A stretch of DNA of 64,000 nt. Origin: Paracoccaceae bacterium Fryx2 (GTDB taxonomy: Bacteria > Pseudomonadota > Alphaproteobacteria > Rhodobacterales > Rhodobacteraceae). The number at the start of each line of letters is the position of its first letter. The first letter of the stretch is position 1. Shown in pieces: positions 55,690 through 64,000 of the stretch. The notes under the pieces were generated by a model. That model was given only the letters and a program-made list of their open reading frames with translations, was not told the DNA's origin and did no database searches. A program made the translations under genes and the position numbers. Location: assembly GCA_032334235.1 (NCBI GenBank), contig JAVSGI010000005.1, forward strand, positions 1,922,001 through 1,986,000, read 5' to 3'.

Positions 55690-55958
55690 GAGCCGCGACG
55701 AAAGCCCCCCGGGGCCGGACCTGTTCCGGCACCCGGGGTCGGCCAAAGACCCGCCCGCGCCCGCACAGGGAAACCGTGCTGGGTCTGGGCGGCGCAAAGC
55801 GATCTTCCCGACAGCGCCGAAACGCTGGACCTGACGACCAGAGGTGGCGCTGGTCAAGGTCGGCCACATGATCACCGCCCTGCCACGCCGCCCCGCCAGC
55901 GTGGCGGTCACGCTGGCAGCGGCGCGCCCGGATCGCGCGGTCGGACCGCAGCGGAGCC

Positions 55959-56885
55959 TCAGACCGCCGCGCGCCGGTCCTGCCGCGCGATGCGGGCCAG
56001 CAGGTAATCGACCTCGGCCCGCCCAGTGGCCGACAGCGCGGGCCAGGGCTTGCGCTGCGTGTCGGACGCGATGATTCCCCGTCGCATCAGCACATGCTTG
56101 CGCACCGCCAGCCCGATGCCCGGCTGCTGTTCATAGCGGATCAGCGGCAGGTGCAGATCGAACAGGTCATGCGCCGCATCGCGCGCGCCCTGCCGGTGCA
56201 GCGCGTCAAGCTCCACCAGCATGTCGGGAAAGCCATAGCCGGTCATCGCCCCGTCAGAGCCGCGCTCGGGTTCGAAATCCAGAAACAGCCCGCCGTTTGC
56301 CGTCAGGATGGAAAACGCCCGCAGGCTGCCCTCGGCTTGCGCCCGCCGAAGCGCCGACAGCTTTTCCAGCCCCGGCCAGTCCTCGGCCTTCAGCATCACG
56401 CAAGAGGCGTGCTCGGTCATGATCCGTCGGATGACGGCCACCGACATCTGCACCGTCAGCGTCAGCGGATAGTCCTGCAACGCCCAGGGCACATCGGCGC
56501 CGACCGCCTCGACCGCCTGCGCGAAATAGCCGGTGATCTGGTCGTCGGTGCGCAGGTGCGGCGCGGGCGCGATCATCACGCCTGCCGCGCCCGCCGCCAT
56601 GGCCTCCTGCGCCAGCCGCCGCATCGCGGCAAAGCCGGGGGCCGAGACCCCAACCACCACAGGAATCCGCGACCGCCGCACCACCTGCCGCACGATGGAA
56701 AGCGACTCTTCGGGTTCCAGCTTCGGCGCCTCGCCCATGATGCCAAGGATCGTCACGCCGCTGGCGCCCGCCTCGTGGTAGAAATCGGTCAGCCGGTCGA
56801 TGCTGGCCGTATCCAGCCGCCCGTCGGGGTGAAACGGCGTCGCCGCAATCGGATAGACGCCCTTCGTGGCGACCCCGAAACTCAT
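55959..56885 (-). CDS. Dihydrodipicolinate synthase-family aldolase/lyase
   Basis: 308 residues, DapA-like TIM barrel. VTILGIMGEAPKLEPEESLS replaces the usual GTTGE, and the Schiff-base Lys appears in CVMLKAEDWPGLEKL. Departure from canonical DapA motifs suggests a catabolic aldolase rather than lysine synthesis. ATG overlaps the rraA-like stop by four bases. Confidence 0.8.
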   Translation of the reverse strand: MSFGVATKGVYPIAATPFHPDGRLDTASIDRLTDFYHEAGASGVTILGIMGEAPKLEPEESLSIVRQVVRRSRIPVVVGVSAPGFAAMRRLAQEAMAAGAAGVMIAPAPHLRTDDQITGYFAQAVEAVGADVPWALQDYPLTLTVQMSVAVIRRIMTEHASCVMLKAEDWPGLEKLSALRRAQAEGSLRAFSILTANGGLFLDFEPERGSDGAMTGYGFPDMLVELDALHRQGARDAAHDLFDLHLPLIRYEQQPGIGLAVRKHVLMRRGIIASDTQRKPWPALSATGRAEVDYLLARIARQDRRAAV

Positions 56886-57586
56886 TGCGCCGCTTTCCAG
56901 GCCGCATAGCGCGCCCGGGTCTCCTCGTTCATCGGGTAAAGGCCGGGCAGGGGCACGCCCCGGTCAACCTCGGTCATGATCCACGCCTCCATCCGTTCCT
57001 GCCCGGGCGCTTCGGCCAGAATGTCGTCAAGGAAGGCGGCGGGGATCAGCACGGCGCCATCCTCGTCGACCACGACGATATCGCCGGGAAACACCGCGAC
57101 GCCCCCGCAGGCAATCGGCTCCTGCCAGCCGACAAATGTCAGCCCCGCAACCGACGGCGGCGCCGCCACCCCGTTGCACCAGACCGGCAGGCCGGTGCCC
57201 AGCACGCCCACCGCATCGCGCACCACGCCGTCGGTAACCAGCCCGGCCACCTTGCGCTGCACCATCCGGTTGCACAGGATATCGCCGAAGATGCCCGCAT
57301 CCATCACGCCCATCGCATCGGCCACGGCAACGCAGCCTTCCGGCATCGCCTCGATCGCCGCCCGGGTCGAAATGGGCGAGGCCCAGCTTGCCGGGGTCGC
57401 CAGATCCTCGCGCGCGGGCACGAAGCGCAGGGTGAAGGCGGGGCCCACCACCCGTTCCTGCCCCGGCCGGATCGGCCGCGTGCCGCGCATCCACACGTTG
57501 CGCAGCCCCTTCTTCAGCAGGATCGTGGTCAGGGTCGCGGTGGAAACGGCCTTCAGCGCGGCAATGGCATCGGCATCAAGTGTCAT
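56882..57586 (-). CDS. RraA-like / HMG aldolase-family protein
   Basis: 234 residues from ATG 57586 (GAGGG upstream). RraA-like fold with VTDGVVRDAVGVLGTGLPVW, PGDIVVVDEDGAVLIP and GRGTRPIRPG-like RGTRPIRPGQERVVGPAFTL. Proteins of this group include 4-hydroxy-4-methyl-2-oxoglutarate aldolases; coupling with a DapA-like lyase suggests a small carbon-catabolic pair. Confidence 0.82.
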   Translation of the reverse strand: MTLDADAIAALKAVSTATLTTILLKKGLRNVWMRGTRPIRPGQERVVGPAFTLRFVPAREDLATPASWASPISTRAAIEAMPEGCVAVADAMGVMDAGIFGDILCNRMVQRKVAGLVTDGVVRDAVGVLGTGLPVWCNGVAAPPSVAGLTFVGWQEPIACGGVAVFPGDIVVVDEDGAVLIPAAFLDDILAEAPGQERMEAWIMTEVDRGVPLPGLYPMNEETRARYAAWKAAQ

Positions 57587-58184
57587 GGGCTTTCCCTCGG
57601 AAGCTGGCGGTGGGTCACAGTGCGGCCAGCGGAAGGCGCACAGTGTCAGCTGCCGCCCCCTGCCCCGGTCAGCAGCACTTCTGTTCCAGATGCCACAGCA
57701 GGGCAAGTGCGTATCGACCCGGCCGATTCCCAACGGGAAGGCCGCCGGTGCGACTGCCTCGGCCGGGGATCTCCAGTCCCGCGCCGGATGTGGGCGGCGC
57801 AGGTTCTCCGAACGCGGCCATGACGCCGAACAGCCAGGCCGGGAAACCGTCGGCCGGCACCGCGACCATGAGCTTCGCATCGATTCCCGCCACCCCGGGT
57901 TTTCGGCGCGGGTGCCGGGCGACGGCAGCGCGAAAGCCCAGTTCAGGGCGGTGATGGCGCAGAGCCGATCCCGCGAATTCAGCCAGCCAGACTGGATGGG
58001 CGCAGGCTCGACCGTGCATCCGAAGATTTGCACGGTATGGGCAATCGATTCCGGACATACGACCCACAAGCCTTTCGGCGTGCGCCGAAACCGGTCCGTA
58101 TGGAGGTTAAGAATGCCCGCAGGCCATCACCGCAGAAATCCGGCACGCTTTGTTCATGCAATGGTCAAACGACATACGCGGATG
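57587..58184. other. Intergenic stretch, no gene seen
   Basis: 598 bases between the RraA-like gene start and tRNA-Met. No convincing coding sequence or strong hairpin was found. The promoter of the rraA/dapA-like pair is expected here. Confidence 0.5.
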
Positions 58185-58261
58185 TGGTGGCGAGGGGGGG
58201 ACTCGAACCCCCGACCCCGCGATTATGAGTCGCGTGCTCTAACCAGCTGAGCTACCTCGCC
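58185..58261 (-). tRNA. tRNA-Met (CAT), elongator type
   Basis: 77 nt with encoded CCA. Acceptor GGCGAGG/CCTCGCC, anticodon stem CGCGA/TCGCG with loop CTCATAA, T-loop TTCGAGT. The G1-C72 pair excludes initiator tRNA; tRNA-Ile with a modified CAT anticodon is a less likely alternative. Confidence 0.93.
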
Positions 58262-58320
58262 ATCCGTTCGGCGGTAGCTAGTCAAGCCGCGCCGGGGCGT
58301 CAAGAGAGAAATCGCGTCGG

Positions 58321-60324
58321 TCAGGCATGGGCCACCCGGGGGCGGCCGGTGGCGGTGGCGGTCAGGGTGGCTTCGATGAACATCGGGCGGCCCTCGACCT
58401 CGGCCTCGCGGATCTGGCGGGTGGTGGTGATGTGGATGTCTTCGGCCCCGGCGCGGCGGGCGCGGGTGGCGGCGTCGGCGGCCAGCGCGGTGGCCATTGC
58501 AGCAAGGGCTGCGTCGCGGTCGATGAAATGGTGCGGCCCGTCGGGCAGATGCGCGGTGAAGCGGCCTTCGCCGGGGCTGCTGACAAGGCCGGTCGCACGC
58601 TGCGACACCTGCCCCACCACCGCGCCGATGGCATTGGCGACACCGGCATGTTCAGGCAGGATCATCCGGCAGCCAAGCCTTTCGCCCACCGCACCATAGT
58701 AGAACGGGGCCGACGCGCCCAGCCCGATCACCGGCACTCCCAGCCGCGCCGTGATCTCGACCACACCGCGATGGCCGGCCAAACCGGCGCGGGTCAGCGG
58801 GTGCCGGGCCAGCACCTCTGGCGGCTCGCCCACGAAACCGGTGTCTTCGGCAAAGGCGGCCTCCAGCAGGCAATCGACGGTCTGCGCCGTCAGCTGGTCG
58901 ATGATCGCCTGCGCCAGCACCTGCGGGTCGGCCGCGAAACGCTCGCCCCGGCCGCTGCGGCGGCGGCCCAGCAGGCGCAGCGCCTTTTCGGCGGCCAGCG
59001 CATCCCAGCCGCCCTGCCGCCCCAGCACGTGGCTGGCGTCCGAAGGCGTGACACCTGCGATCATCACCAGCCCGCGCGCCACCAGCCGCTCCAGCGCCGC
59101 CACCTCCAGCCGCGAGGCGAGCGCCGTGGCCAGCGGCGCGGGGCCATCCAGACGGGCCAGCAGCGCCGCCTCGCGCGGCGAAAGCCCGCCGGGGTTGCCG
59201 CCCATCGGCAGCACGAAGCGCCCGTCGTGGTCGCCCGACACCTCGGCCGACAGCGCCCGGTCCAGCGCGGCATGGACCATCGCGCCATGGTCCGCCGCCA
59301 TCAGCGCCACCGGGATCAGGCGGCGCGGGCCAAGGCGCAGGCCGCCCTCCAGCCCGCTGGTCAGCAGATGCACCTCGCTGTCACCGCCAAGGCCGGTGGT
59401 CCGCATCGCCACCGCCTCTACCATGGTTCGGAAGCCGCCGACCCGCGCGCCCTCGGGGTCGATCTCGGGCAACCCACCGCGCAGCAGGGCGACATCGGTG
59501 GTGGTGCCGCCGATGTCGGACACCAGCGCATCCTCTGCCCCCGTCAGCCAGCGCGCCCCGACGATCGAGGCGGCGGGGCCGGAGAGGATGGTCTCGATCG
59601 GCCTTTCGCGCACCATCGCGGCGGAAATCAGCGCGCCGTCGCCGCGCACCACCATCAGCGGGGCGTGGATGCCCACCTGTGCCAGATGCCGCTCGCACGC
59701 CTGCACCAGCCGGTCGATCATCCCGATCAGCCTTGCGTTCAGCACCGCCGTCAGCGCCCGTTTCGGGCCGTTGAGGTTGGCCGAAAGTTCATGCGAGCAG
59801 GTGACGGGCCGCCGGGTCACCCGGCGGATCAGGTCGCGCGCCGCCAGTTCATGGCCGGGGTTGCGGGTGGCAAAGCGGGCGGCGACGGCAAAGCCCACCA
59901 CTTCTTGCCCGAGGCCGGTCACCGCCGATTCCAGCGCGCCCAGGTCCAGCGGCCAAGTTTCGGTGCCGGCATGGGAGTGCCCGCCGGGCAGCAGGATCAC
60001 CGGATCGCCGCCCAGCGCCTCGGCCAGACCTCCGCGATCAAGGTCGGCAGCGTCGAACCCGATGAACACCAGCGCAACCCGGCCGCCCTGGCCTTCGACC
60101 AGCGCATTGGTGGCCAGCGTGGTCGACAGCGACACCATCGCCACATCGCCCGCCGCCACCCCGGCCCCGGCCAGCGCCGCATCGACCGCCCGTCCGATGC
60201 CCAGCGCCAGATCGCCCCGCGTGGTCAGCGACTTGGCCGAGCCGATCACCCGGTCGGAGGCCACGTCTAGGATCACCGCATCGGTATAGGTGCCGCCGGT
60301 ATCGACCCCGAGAAAGAACGCCAT
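58321..60324 (-). CDS. Hydantoinase/oxoprolinase family protein (HyuA-type)
   Basis: 667 residues from ATG 60324 (upstream ATGs at 60333 and 60351 possible). ASKHA-type ATP motifs GVDTGGTYTDAVILD and LVSDIGGTTTDVALLRGG, Hydant_A_N domain (ATNALVEGQGGRVALVFIGF), and ELSANLNGPKRALTAVLNA. ATP-dependent ring opening of a hydantoin- or oxoproline-like substrate; no separate HyuB gene is adjacent, so subunit makeup is unclear. Confidence 0.85.
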   Translation of the reverse strand: MAFFLGVDTGGTYTDAVILDVASDRVIGSAKSLTTRGDLALGIGRAVDAALAGAGVAAGDVAMVSLSTTLATNALVEGQGGRVALVFIGFDAADLDRGGLAEALGGDPVILLPGGHSHAGTETWPLDLGALESAVTGLGQEVVGFAVAARFATRNPGHELAARDLIRRVTRRPVTCSHELSANLNGPKRALTAVLNARLIGMIDRLVQACERHLAQVGIHAPLMVVRGDGALISAAMVRERPIETILSGPAASIVGARWLTGAEDALVSDIGGTTTDVALLRGGLPEIDPEGARVGGFRTMVEAVAMRTTGLGGDSEVHLLTSGLEGGLRLGPRRLIPVALMAADHGAMVHAALDRALSAEVSGDHDGRFVLPMGGNPGGLSPREAALLARLDGPAPLATALASRLEVAALERLVARGLVMIAGVTPSDASHVLGRQGGWDALAAEKALRLLGRRRSGRGERFAADPQVLAQAIIDQLTAQTVDCLLEAAFAEDTGFVGEPPEVLARHPLTRAGLAGHRGVVEITARLGVPVIGLGASAPFYYGAVGERLGCRMILPEHAGVANAIGAVVGQVSQRATGLVSSPGEGRFTAHLPDGPHHFIDRDAALAAMATALAADAATRARRAGAEDIHITTTRQIREAEVEGRPMFIEATLTATATGRPRVAHA

Positions 60325-60478
60325 GCCCGCCATCCCTGTTGCGCCCGCCACCCGGACCCATAGCGATTAGGCCGAACCGGCGCAGTCTTCCCCCCCGGAT
60401 GCGACATTCCGTGTCGCGCGGGGCTGTGCGGCGCGGGCGGGATGTTCGGAGGACCTTGTGGTCGCGGCGGCGAAGTGG

Positions 60479-61765
60479 TCAGCGGCGGCGGCGGTGGGCG
60501 GGGGGGATGTGCAGCATCTCGCGGTATTTCGCGACCGTGCGGCGCGCCACCGGCAGGCCCTGCGCCGCCAGCGCCGCAACCAGGGCGGCATCCGACAGCG
60601 GCCGGGATTGCGGTTCAACCGCGACCAGTCTTGCCAGCGCCGCCCGCAGCGCCGCCGCCGACGGGCCGCCCTCGGCGCCGATGCGGACGCTGAACAGGTC
60701 GCGCAGCCACCATGTGCCCAGCGGCGTGTCGACCGAGGTGCCCGCCACCGCCCGGCTGACCGTGCTTTCATGCAGGTCGAGCGCGGCCGCAACCTCGGCC
60801 ATGCCGAGCGGCACCAGCGCCGTCAGGCCGCGTTCCAGCGCCGCCTGCTGCCGCCCGAGGATGTCGCGCCCGACCCGCAGCAGCGTGGCATTGCGCCCCT
60901 CGACCATCCGGTCCAATGCCTGCGCCGCCTTCCAGCCCGGGCGCTGGTCGGTCAGGTTGGCACCATCCGCAGGGTGCACCACCAGCGCGGGCAGCGCCGA
61001 GCGGTTCAGCGCCACCTGCCAGCCCCCGGGCCCGCGCCGCGCGATCAGGTCAGGTTCGCGCACCGGGGCGGCGCCATGGTCGAACCGCGCCCCCGGCTTG
61101 GGGTCAAAGCTGCGGATCAGCCGCAGGCGGGCGGCGATTCCGTCCTCGGTCACGCCGCACAACCGCGCGAGCCGCGCGTGATCGCCAGCCGCCAGAAGAT
61201 CGAGATGGTCCAGAATGCGGTCCATCACCGGGTCCAGGCAATCGGCATCCTGCGCCTGAAGCCGCAGGCATTCGGCCAGCGACCGCGCGAACAGGCCCGG
61301 CGGGTCGATGCGGTGCAGCCGGGCCAGCACGGCCTCGGTCTCGGGCAGCGAGGCACCCGCGTGCCGCGCCAGATCGGCCAGCGGCCTGCCCAGCCAGCCC
61401 GACGGTTCCAGCCCCTCGGCCAGGGCAAGCGCGATGTCGCGCTCGCGCCCCGGCTTCGTCAGGCGGGCGATCTCGGTCGCGACATGGGCGATCAGGCTGG
61501 GGGCGGGGCCGGGGCTGCCCGCGGCCAGCCCGGACCCGTCGACTGCCCCGCCTGCGCCTTGCCGGAACGCCTCGGACCAGCGCGGCAGCCAGTCGCCCGG
61601 CGAAGGCGGCGCCAGCGACAGGTGCGGATTGTCCTGGGCCTGTTCTTCAAGGTAGCGTGTCAGACCGGCGGCATCGAAATGCAGCACCCGCAGAGAGGCC
61701 GTCAACCCGAGGTTGAGGCTGAGCCGCTGGGACTGCGATATTCCGATCAGGGGTCTGGATTTCAT
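60479..61765 (-). CDS. rpoN: RNA polymerase sigma-54 factor
   Basis: 428 residues. Region I QSQRLSLNLGLTASLRVLHF, DPPGLFARSLAECLRLQ, and LDLHESTVSRAVAGTSVDTP; the RpoN box is ARRTVAKYRE near the C-terminus. The region between I and the core is short. Needed with an enhancer-binding activator for nitrogen or related promoters. Confidence 0.92.
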   Translation of the reverse strand: MKSRPLIGISQSQRLSLNLGLTASLRVLHFDAAGLTRYLEEQAQDNPHLSLAPPSPGDWLPRWSEAFRQGAGGAVDGSGLAAGSPGPAPSLIAHVATEIARLTKPGRERDIALALAEGLEPSGWLGRPLADLARHAGASLPETEAVLARLHRIDPPGLFARSLAECLRLQAQDADCLDPVMDRILDHLDLLAAGDHARLARLCGVTEDGIAARLRLIRSFDPKPGARFDHGAAPVREPDLIARRGPGGWQVALNRSALPALVVHPADGANLTDQRPGWKAAQALDRMVEGRNATLLRVGRDILGRQQAALERGLTALVPLGMAEVAAALDLHESTVSRAVAGTSVDTPLGTWWLRDLFSVRIGAEGGPSAAALRAALARLVAVEPQSRPLSDAALVAALAAQGLPVARRTVAKYREMLHIPPAHRRRR

Positions 61766-61890
61766 ATGGGCTTCCGGTTGTGTCGGCGCACCCTAGCCAG
61801 CCCCGGCCCGACACGCAACCGTGGCAGCCGACCCCATGGCCTTGGCAGCGCAGGCGGGCTATGACCGGGGTCCGTCCCTTGTGGCGGGCA

Positions 61891-61923
61891 CCGGGGGCCG
61901 GCCCCCGGACCCCCGGGGTATTT
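61891..61923. repeat. GC-hairpin intergenic element, copy 3
   Basis: CCGGGGGC (61891-61898), loop CG, GCCCCCGG (61901-61908), then ACCCCCGGGGTATTT, nearly identical to the element at 31610. It lies between divergent rpoN and the SelD fusion, 41 bases before the latter's start. Confidence 0.6.
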
Positions 61924-61964
61924 GTGCCAACGAGAAACCGGGGGACGTGAAGCAGGAGAGACCG

Positions 61965-64000
61965 ATGCAGTCTGACATGGTGCCACTGGTGCGCGATCTG
62001 GTGTTGATCGGCGGCGGACATGCCCATGCGCTGGTGCTGCGGATGTGGGGGATGGACCCGTTGCCGGGCGTGCGGCTGACGGTGATAAACCCCGGCCCGG
62101 TGGCGCCCTATACCGGCATGTTGCCGGGGCATGTCGCCGGACACTACGGGCGCGACGACCTGATGATCGACCTCGTGCCGCTGGCGCGCCACGCCGGGGC
62201 GCGGGTGGTGCTGGACCGGGCGGCGGGAATCGACCGGGCGGCGCGGCGGGTGCTGCTGGAAGGGCGGGGGCCGCTGCCCTATGACGTGGCCTCGATCGAC
62301 ATCGGCATCGGATCCGACCTGCCCGACCTGCCGGGTTTTGCCGAACATGCGGTGGCCGCCAAGCCGCTGGGCGGCTATGCCGAGCGTTGGGCGGCGTTTG
62401 TGGCCGAAGGCCGGGCCTGCCCGCGGCTGGTGGTGATCGGGGCCGGGGTGGGCGGGGTGGAGCTGGCGCTGGCCTCGGCACACCGTCTGCGGGGGGCGGG
62501 GGTGAGCCCCGAGGTGGTTCTGCTGGAACAGGCCGGGGTCGCCCTGCCCGGCATCGGGGCCGGGGCGCGGGCGGCGTTGCTGGCGCATCTCGACCGGCTG
62601 GGGGTGCGGCTGCTGACCGCGGCGCGGCCCGCACGGATCGAGGCGGGGGCGGTGGTGCTGGAGGATGGCCGGGTGCTGCCTTCGGATTTCACATTGTCGG
62701 TGGCGGGGGCGCGGCCGCAGGGGTGGCTGGCAGATACCGGGCTTGTGCTGACCGATGGTTTCGTGTCGGTGGGGCCAACGCTGCAATCATCGGACCCGGC
62801 GATCTTTGCTGCGGGGGATTGCGCGCATCTGGCACATGCGCCGCGCCCAAAGGCCGGGGTGTTCGCGGTGCGCGAGGCGCCGGTGCTGATGCACAACCTG
62901 CGCGCGGCGCTTTCCGGCGGGGCGATGCGGCGCTACCAGCCGCAGCGCGACTACCTCAAGCTGATCTCGACCGGCGGCAAGGGGGCGGTGGCCGACAAGG
63001 CCGGGTTGCGGCTGGACGGGGCCTGGCTCTGGCACTGGAAGGACCGGATCGACCGAAGGTTCATGGCGAAGTTCGCGGCTTACCCGGCGATGGCGGCCGC
63101 GCCGCTGCCCGCCGTTGTGGCGCTTGGGCTGCGCGAGGCGCTGGCGGGCGCTCCGCTCTGCGGCGGCTGCGGCGCCAAGGTGGGGGCGGCGGATCTGGCG
63201 GTTGCGCTGCGGGCGCTGCCCGCGCCGCAACGGGCCGAGGTGGTTTCGGGCCCCGGCAACGATGCGGCGGTGCTGCAGCAGGGGGCGGGGTTCCAGGTGC
63301 TGACCACCGACCATCTGCGCGCCTTCACGCTGGATGCGGGCCTGATGGCGCGGATCGCCGCGACCCATGCGCTGGGCGACATCTGGGCGATGGGTGCGGC
63401 ACCGCAATCGGCGCTGGCGCAGGTGACGCTGCCGCGCATGTCGCCCCGGATGCAGACGGAAACCCTGCGCGAGATCATGACGGCAGCCGCGGCGGTGTTC
63501 CGCGAAGCCGGGGCGGATGTGCTGGGCGGGCACACTTCGGTGGGGGCGGAACTGACACTGGGCTTCAGCGTGACCGGGGTGGCCGGGCGCATCATCGCCA
63601 AGGGCGGGGCCCGGCCGGGCGACGCGCTGATCCTGACAAAGCCGCTGGGCACCGGCACCATCCTTGCCGCCGAAATGGCGATGAAACGGTTGCCGGGGCT
63701 GATGCTGGGCGAGGTGGTGGCGGCGGCCTTTGCGGGGATGCTGCGCCCGCTGGGGCCTGCCGCGGCAATACTCGCACCCGAGGCGCGGGCGATGACCGAT
63801 GTCACCGGCTTCGGACTTGCCGGGCATCTGCTGGAGATGCTCGACGACTCGGGCTGTGCTGCCACGCTGGATGCGGCGGCGATCCCGCTCTTGCCGGGGG
63901 CTGAAGCTCTTGCGGCGGCGGGCGTGGCCTCCAGCCTCGCACCCGCCAACCGGGCGGCCTGCGCGCCGCGCATGGCATTTGCCGAAAGCCCGCGCGCGGC
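61965..64000 (+). CDS. selD: FAD/NAD(P)-dependent oxidoreductase fused to selenide, water dikinase (3' end outside window)
   Basis: ATG 61965 follows AGGAG (61954-61958); the frame is open for 678 codons to the window edge. Residues ~1-375 form a pyridine-nucleotide-disulfide-type oxidoreductase: FAD motif VLIGGGHAHALVL, VVIGAGVGGVELALA, and IFAAGDCAHLAHAPRPKAGV. From about residue 395 the SelD part begins: LCGGCGAKVG with Cys402 and Lys405 in the place of the catalytic Cys17 and Lys20 of E. coli SelD, then GPGNDAAVL, HALGDIWAMGA, GGHTSVGAELTLG and MTDVTGFGLAGHLLEML. SelD makes selenophosphate; the fused reductase may supply reduced selenium. Confidence 0.88.
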   Translation, partial: MQSDMVPLVRDLVLIGGGHAHALVLRMWGMDPLPGVRLTVINPGPVAPYTGMLPGHVAGHYGRDDLMIDLVPLARHAGARVVLDRAAGIDRAARRVLLEGRGPLPYDVASIDIGIGSDLPDLPGFAEHAVAAKPLGGYAERWAAFVAEGRACPRLVVIGAGVGGVELALASAHRLRGAGVSPEVVLLEQAGVALPGIGAGARAALLAHLDRLGVRLLTAARPARIEAGAVVLEDGRVLPSDFTLSVAGARPQGWLADTGLVLTDGFVSVGPTLQSSDPAIFAAGDCAHLAHAPRPKAGVFAVREAPVLMHNLRAALSGGAMRRYQPQRDYLKLISTGGKGAVADKAGLRLDGAWLWHWKDRIDRRFMAKFAAYPAMAAAPLPAVVALGLREALAGAPLCGGCGAKVGAADLAVALRALPAPQRAEVVSGPGNDAAVLQQGAGFQVLTTDHLRAFTLDAGLMARIAATHALGDIWAMGAAPQSALAQVTLPRMSPRMQTETLREIMTAAAAVFREAGADVLGGHTSVGAELTLGFSVTGVAGRIIAKGGARPGDALILTKPLGTGTILAAEMAMKRLPGLMLGEVVAAAFAGMLRPLGPAAAILAPEARAMTDVTGFGLAGHLLEMLDDSGCAATLDAAAIPLLPGAEALAAAGVASSLAPANRAACAPRMAFAESPRA

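Noticed and set aside
62387-63904. 505-codon plus-strand frame overlapping the SelD fusion
   Set aside because: It is Gly/Arg-rich without motifs and lies in another frame of the FAD-SelD gene, whose motifs run continuously from 61965 to the window end.

Overview
The window is high-GC alphaproteobacterial chromosome, most likely from the Rhodobacteraceae/Paracoccaceae. Supporting this: a tad pilus operon, a fused ATP sulfurylase/APS kinase, a Paracoccus-type cytochrome c550, an aa3 oxidase subunit I behind an FnrL-type box, CtrA-type TTAA-N7-TTAAC sites, and recurrent GC-rich intergenic hairpins ending in a TATTT motif.

Layout. 1-4236: end of a tad/flp pilus operon (TadC, two TPR lipoproteins, prepilin peptidase) and an AAA ATPase. 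4286-21273: a heavily decayed Mu-like transposable prophage that has become a landing pad for nested insertion sequences. An IS66-family element sits in gemA and carries an IS3-family copy inside its tnpA. An IS21-family element sits in the major head gene T; its istA is split by a second IS21-family element, and a second identical IS3 copy lies at the istA/istB junction. All insertion sequences have recognisable tips and target duplications, so the history can be unpicked to the base; about 5.9 kb of prophage remains. 21316-25797: folate cyclo-ligase, MgtE, guanine deaminase and two small stress/envelope proteins. 26398-29103: a secretable RTX protein made of five ~172-residue repeats. 29279-35234: a polyamine-type ABC importer operon ending in an 8-oxoguanine-deaminase-like amidohydrolase. 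35641-41762: tRNA-Leu, a peptidoglycan-binding protein, LipB, cytochrome c550, CtaD, a DUF2244 protein and a YqeY-like protein. 41944-51632: carA, a glycosyltransferase behind three phased CtrA half-sites, a GntR regulator, a HAD hydrolase, UbiH-like and UbiK, and an lgt-midA-like-pgeF operon. 52163-57586: Lrp/AsnC regulator, TrxB, Sat/CysC, and a DapA-like/RraA-like pair. 58185-64000: tRNA-Met, a hydantoinase/oxoprolinase, RpoN, and the 5' portion of a FAD oxidoreductase-SelD fusion that runs off the window.

Outside the prophage the genes are ordinary chromosomal ones in short operons, often with 1-4 base stop/start overlaps. The most unusual content is the fully reconstructable nest of mobile elements, a tRNA-like transcription unit inside the prophage remnant, the long-period RTX protein, the purine-deaminase/ABC neighbourhood and the SelD fusion. 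I saw no CRISPR array, rRNA, integrase or obvious defence system.
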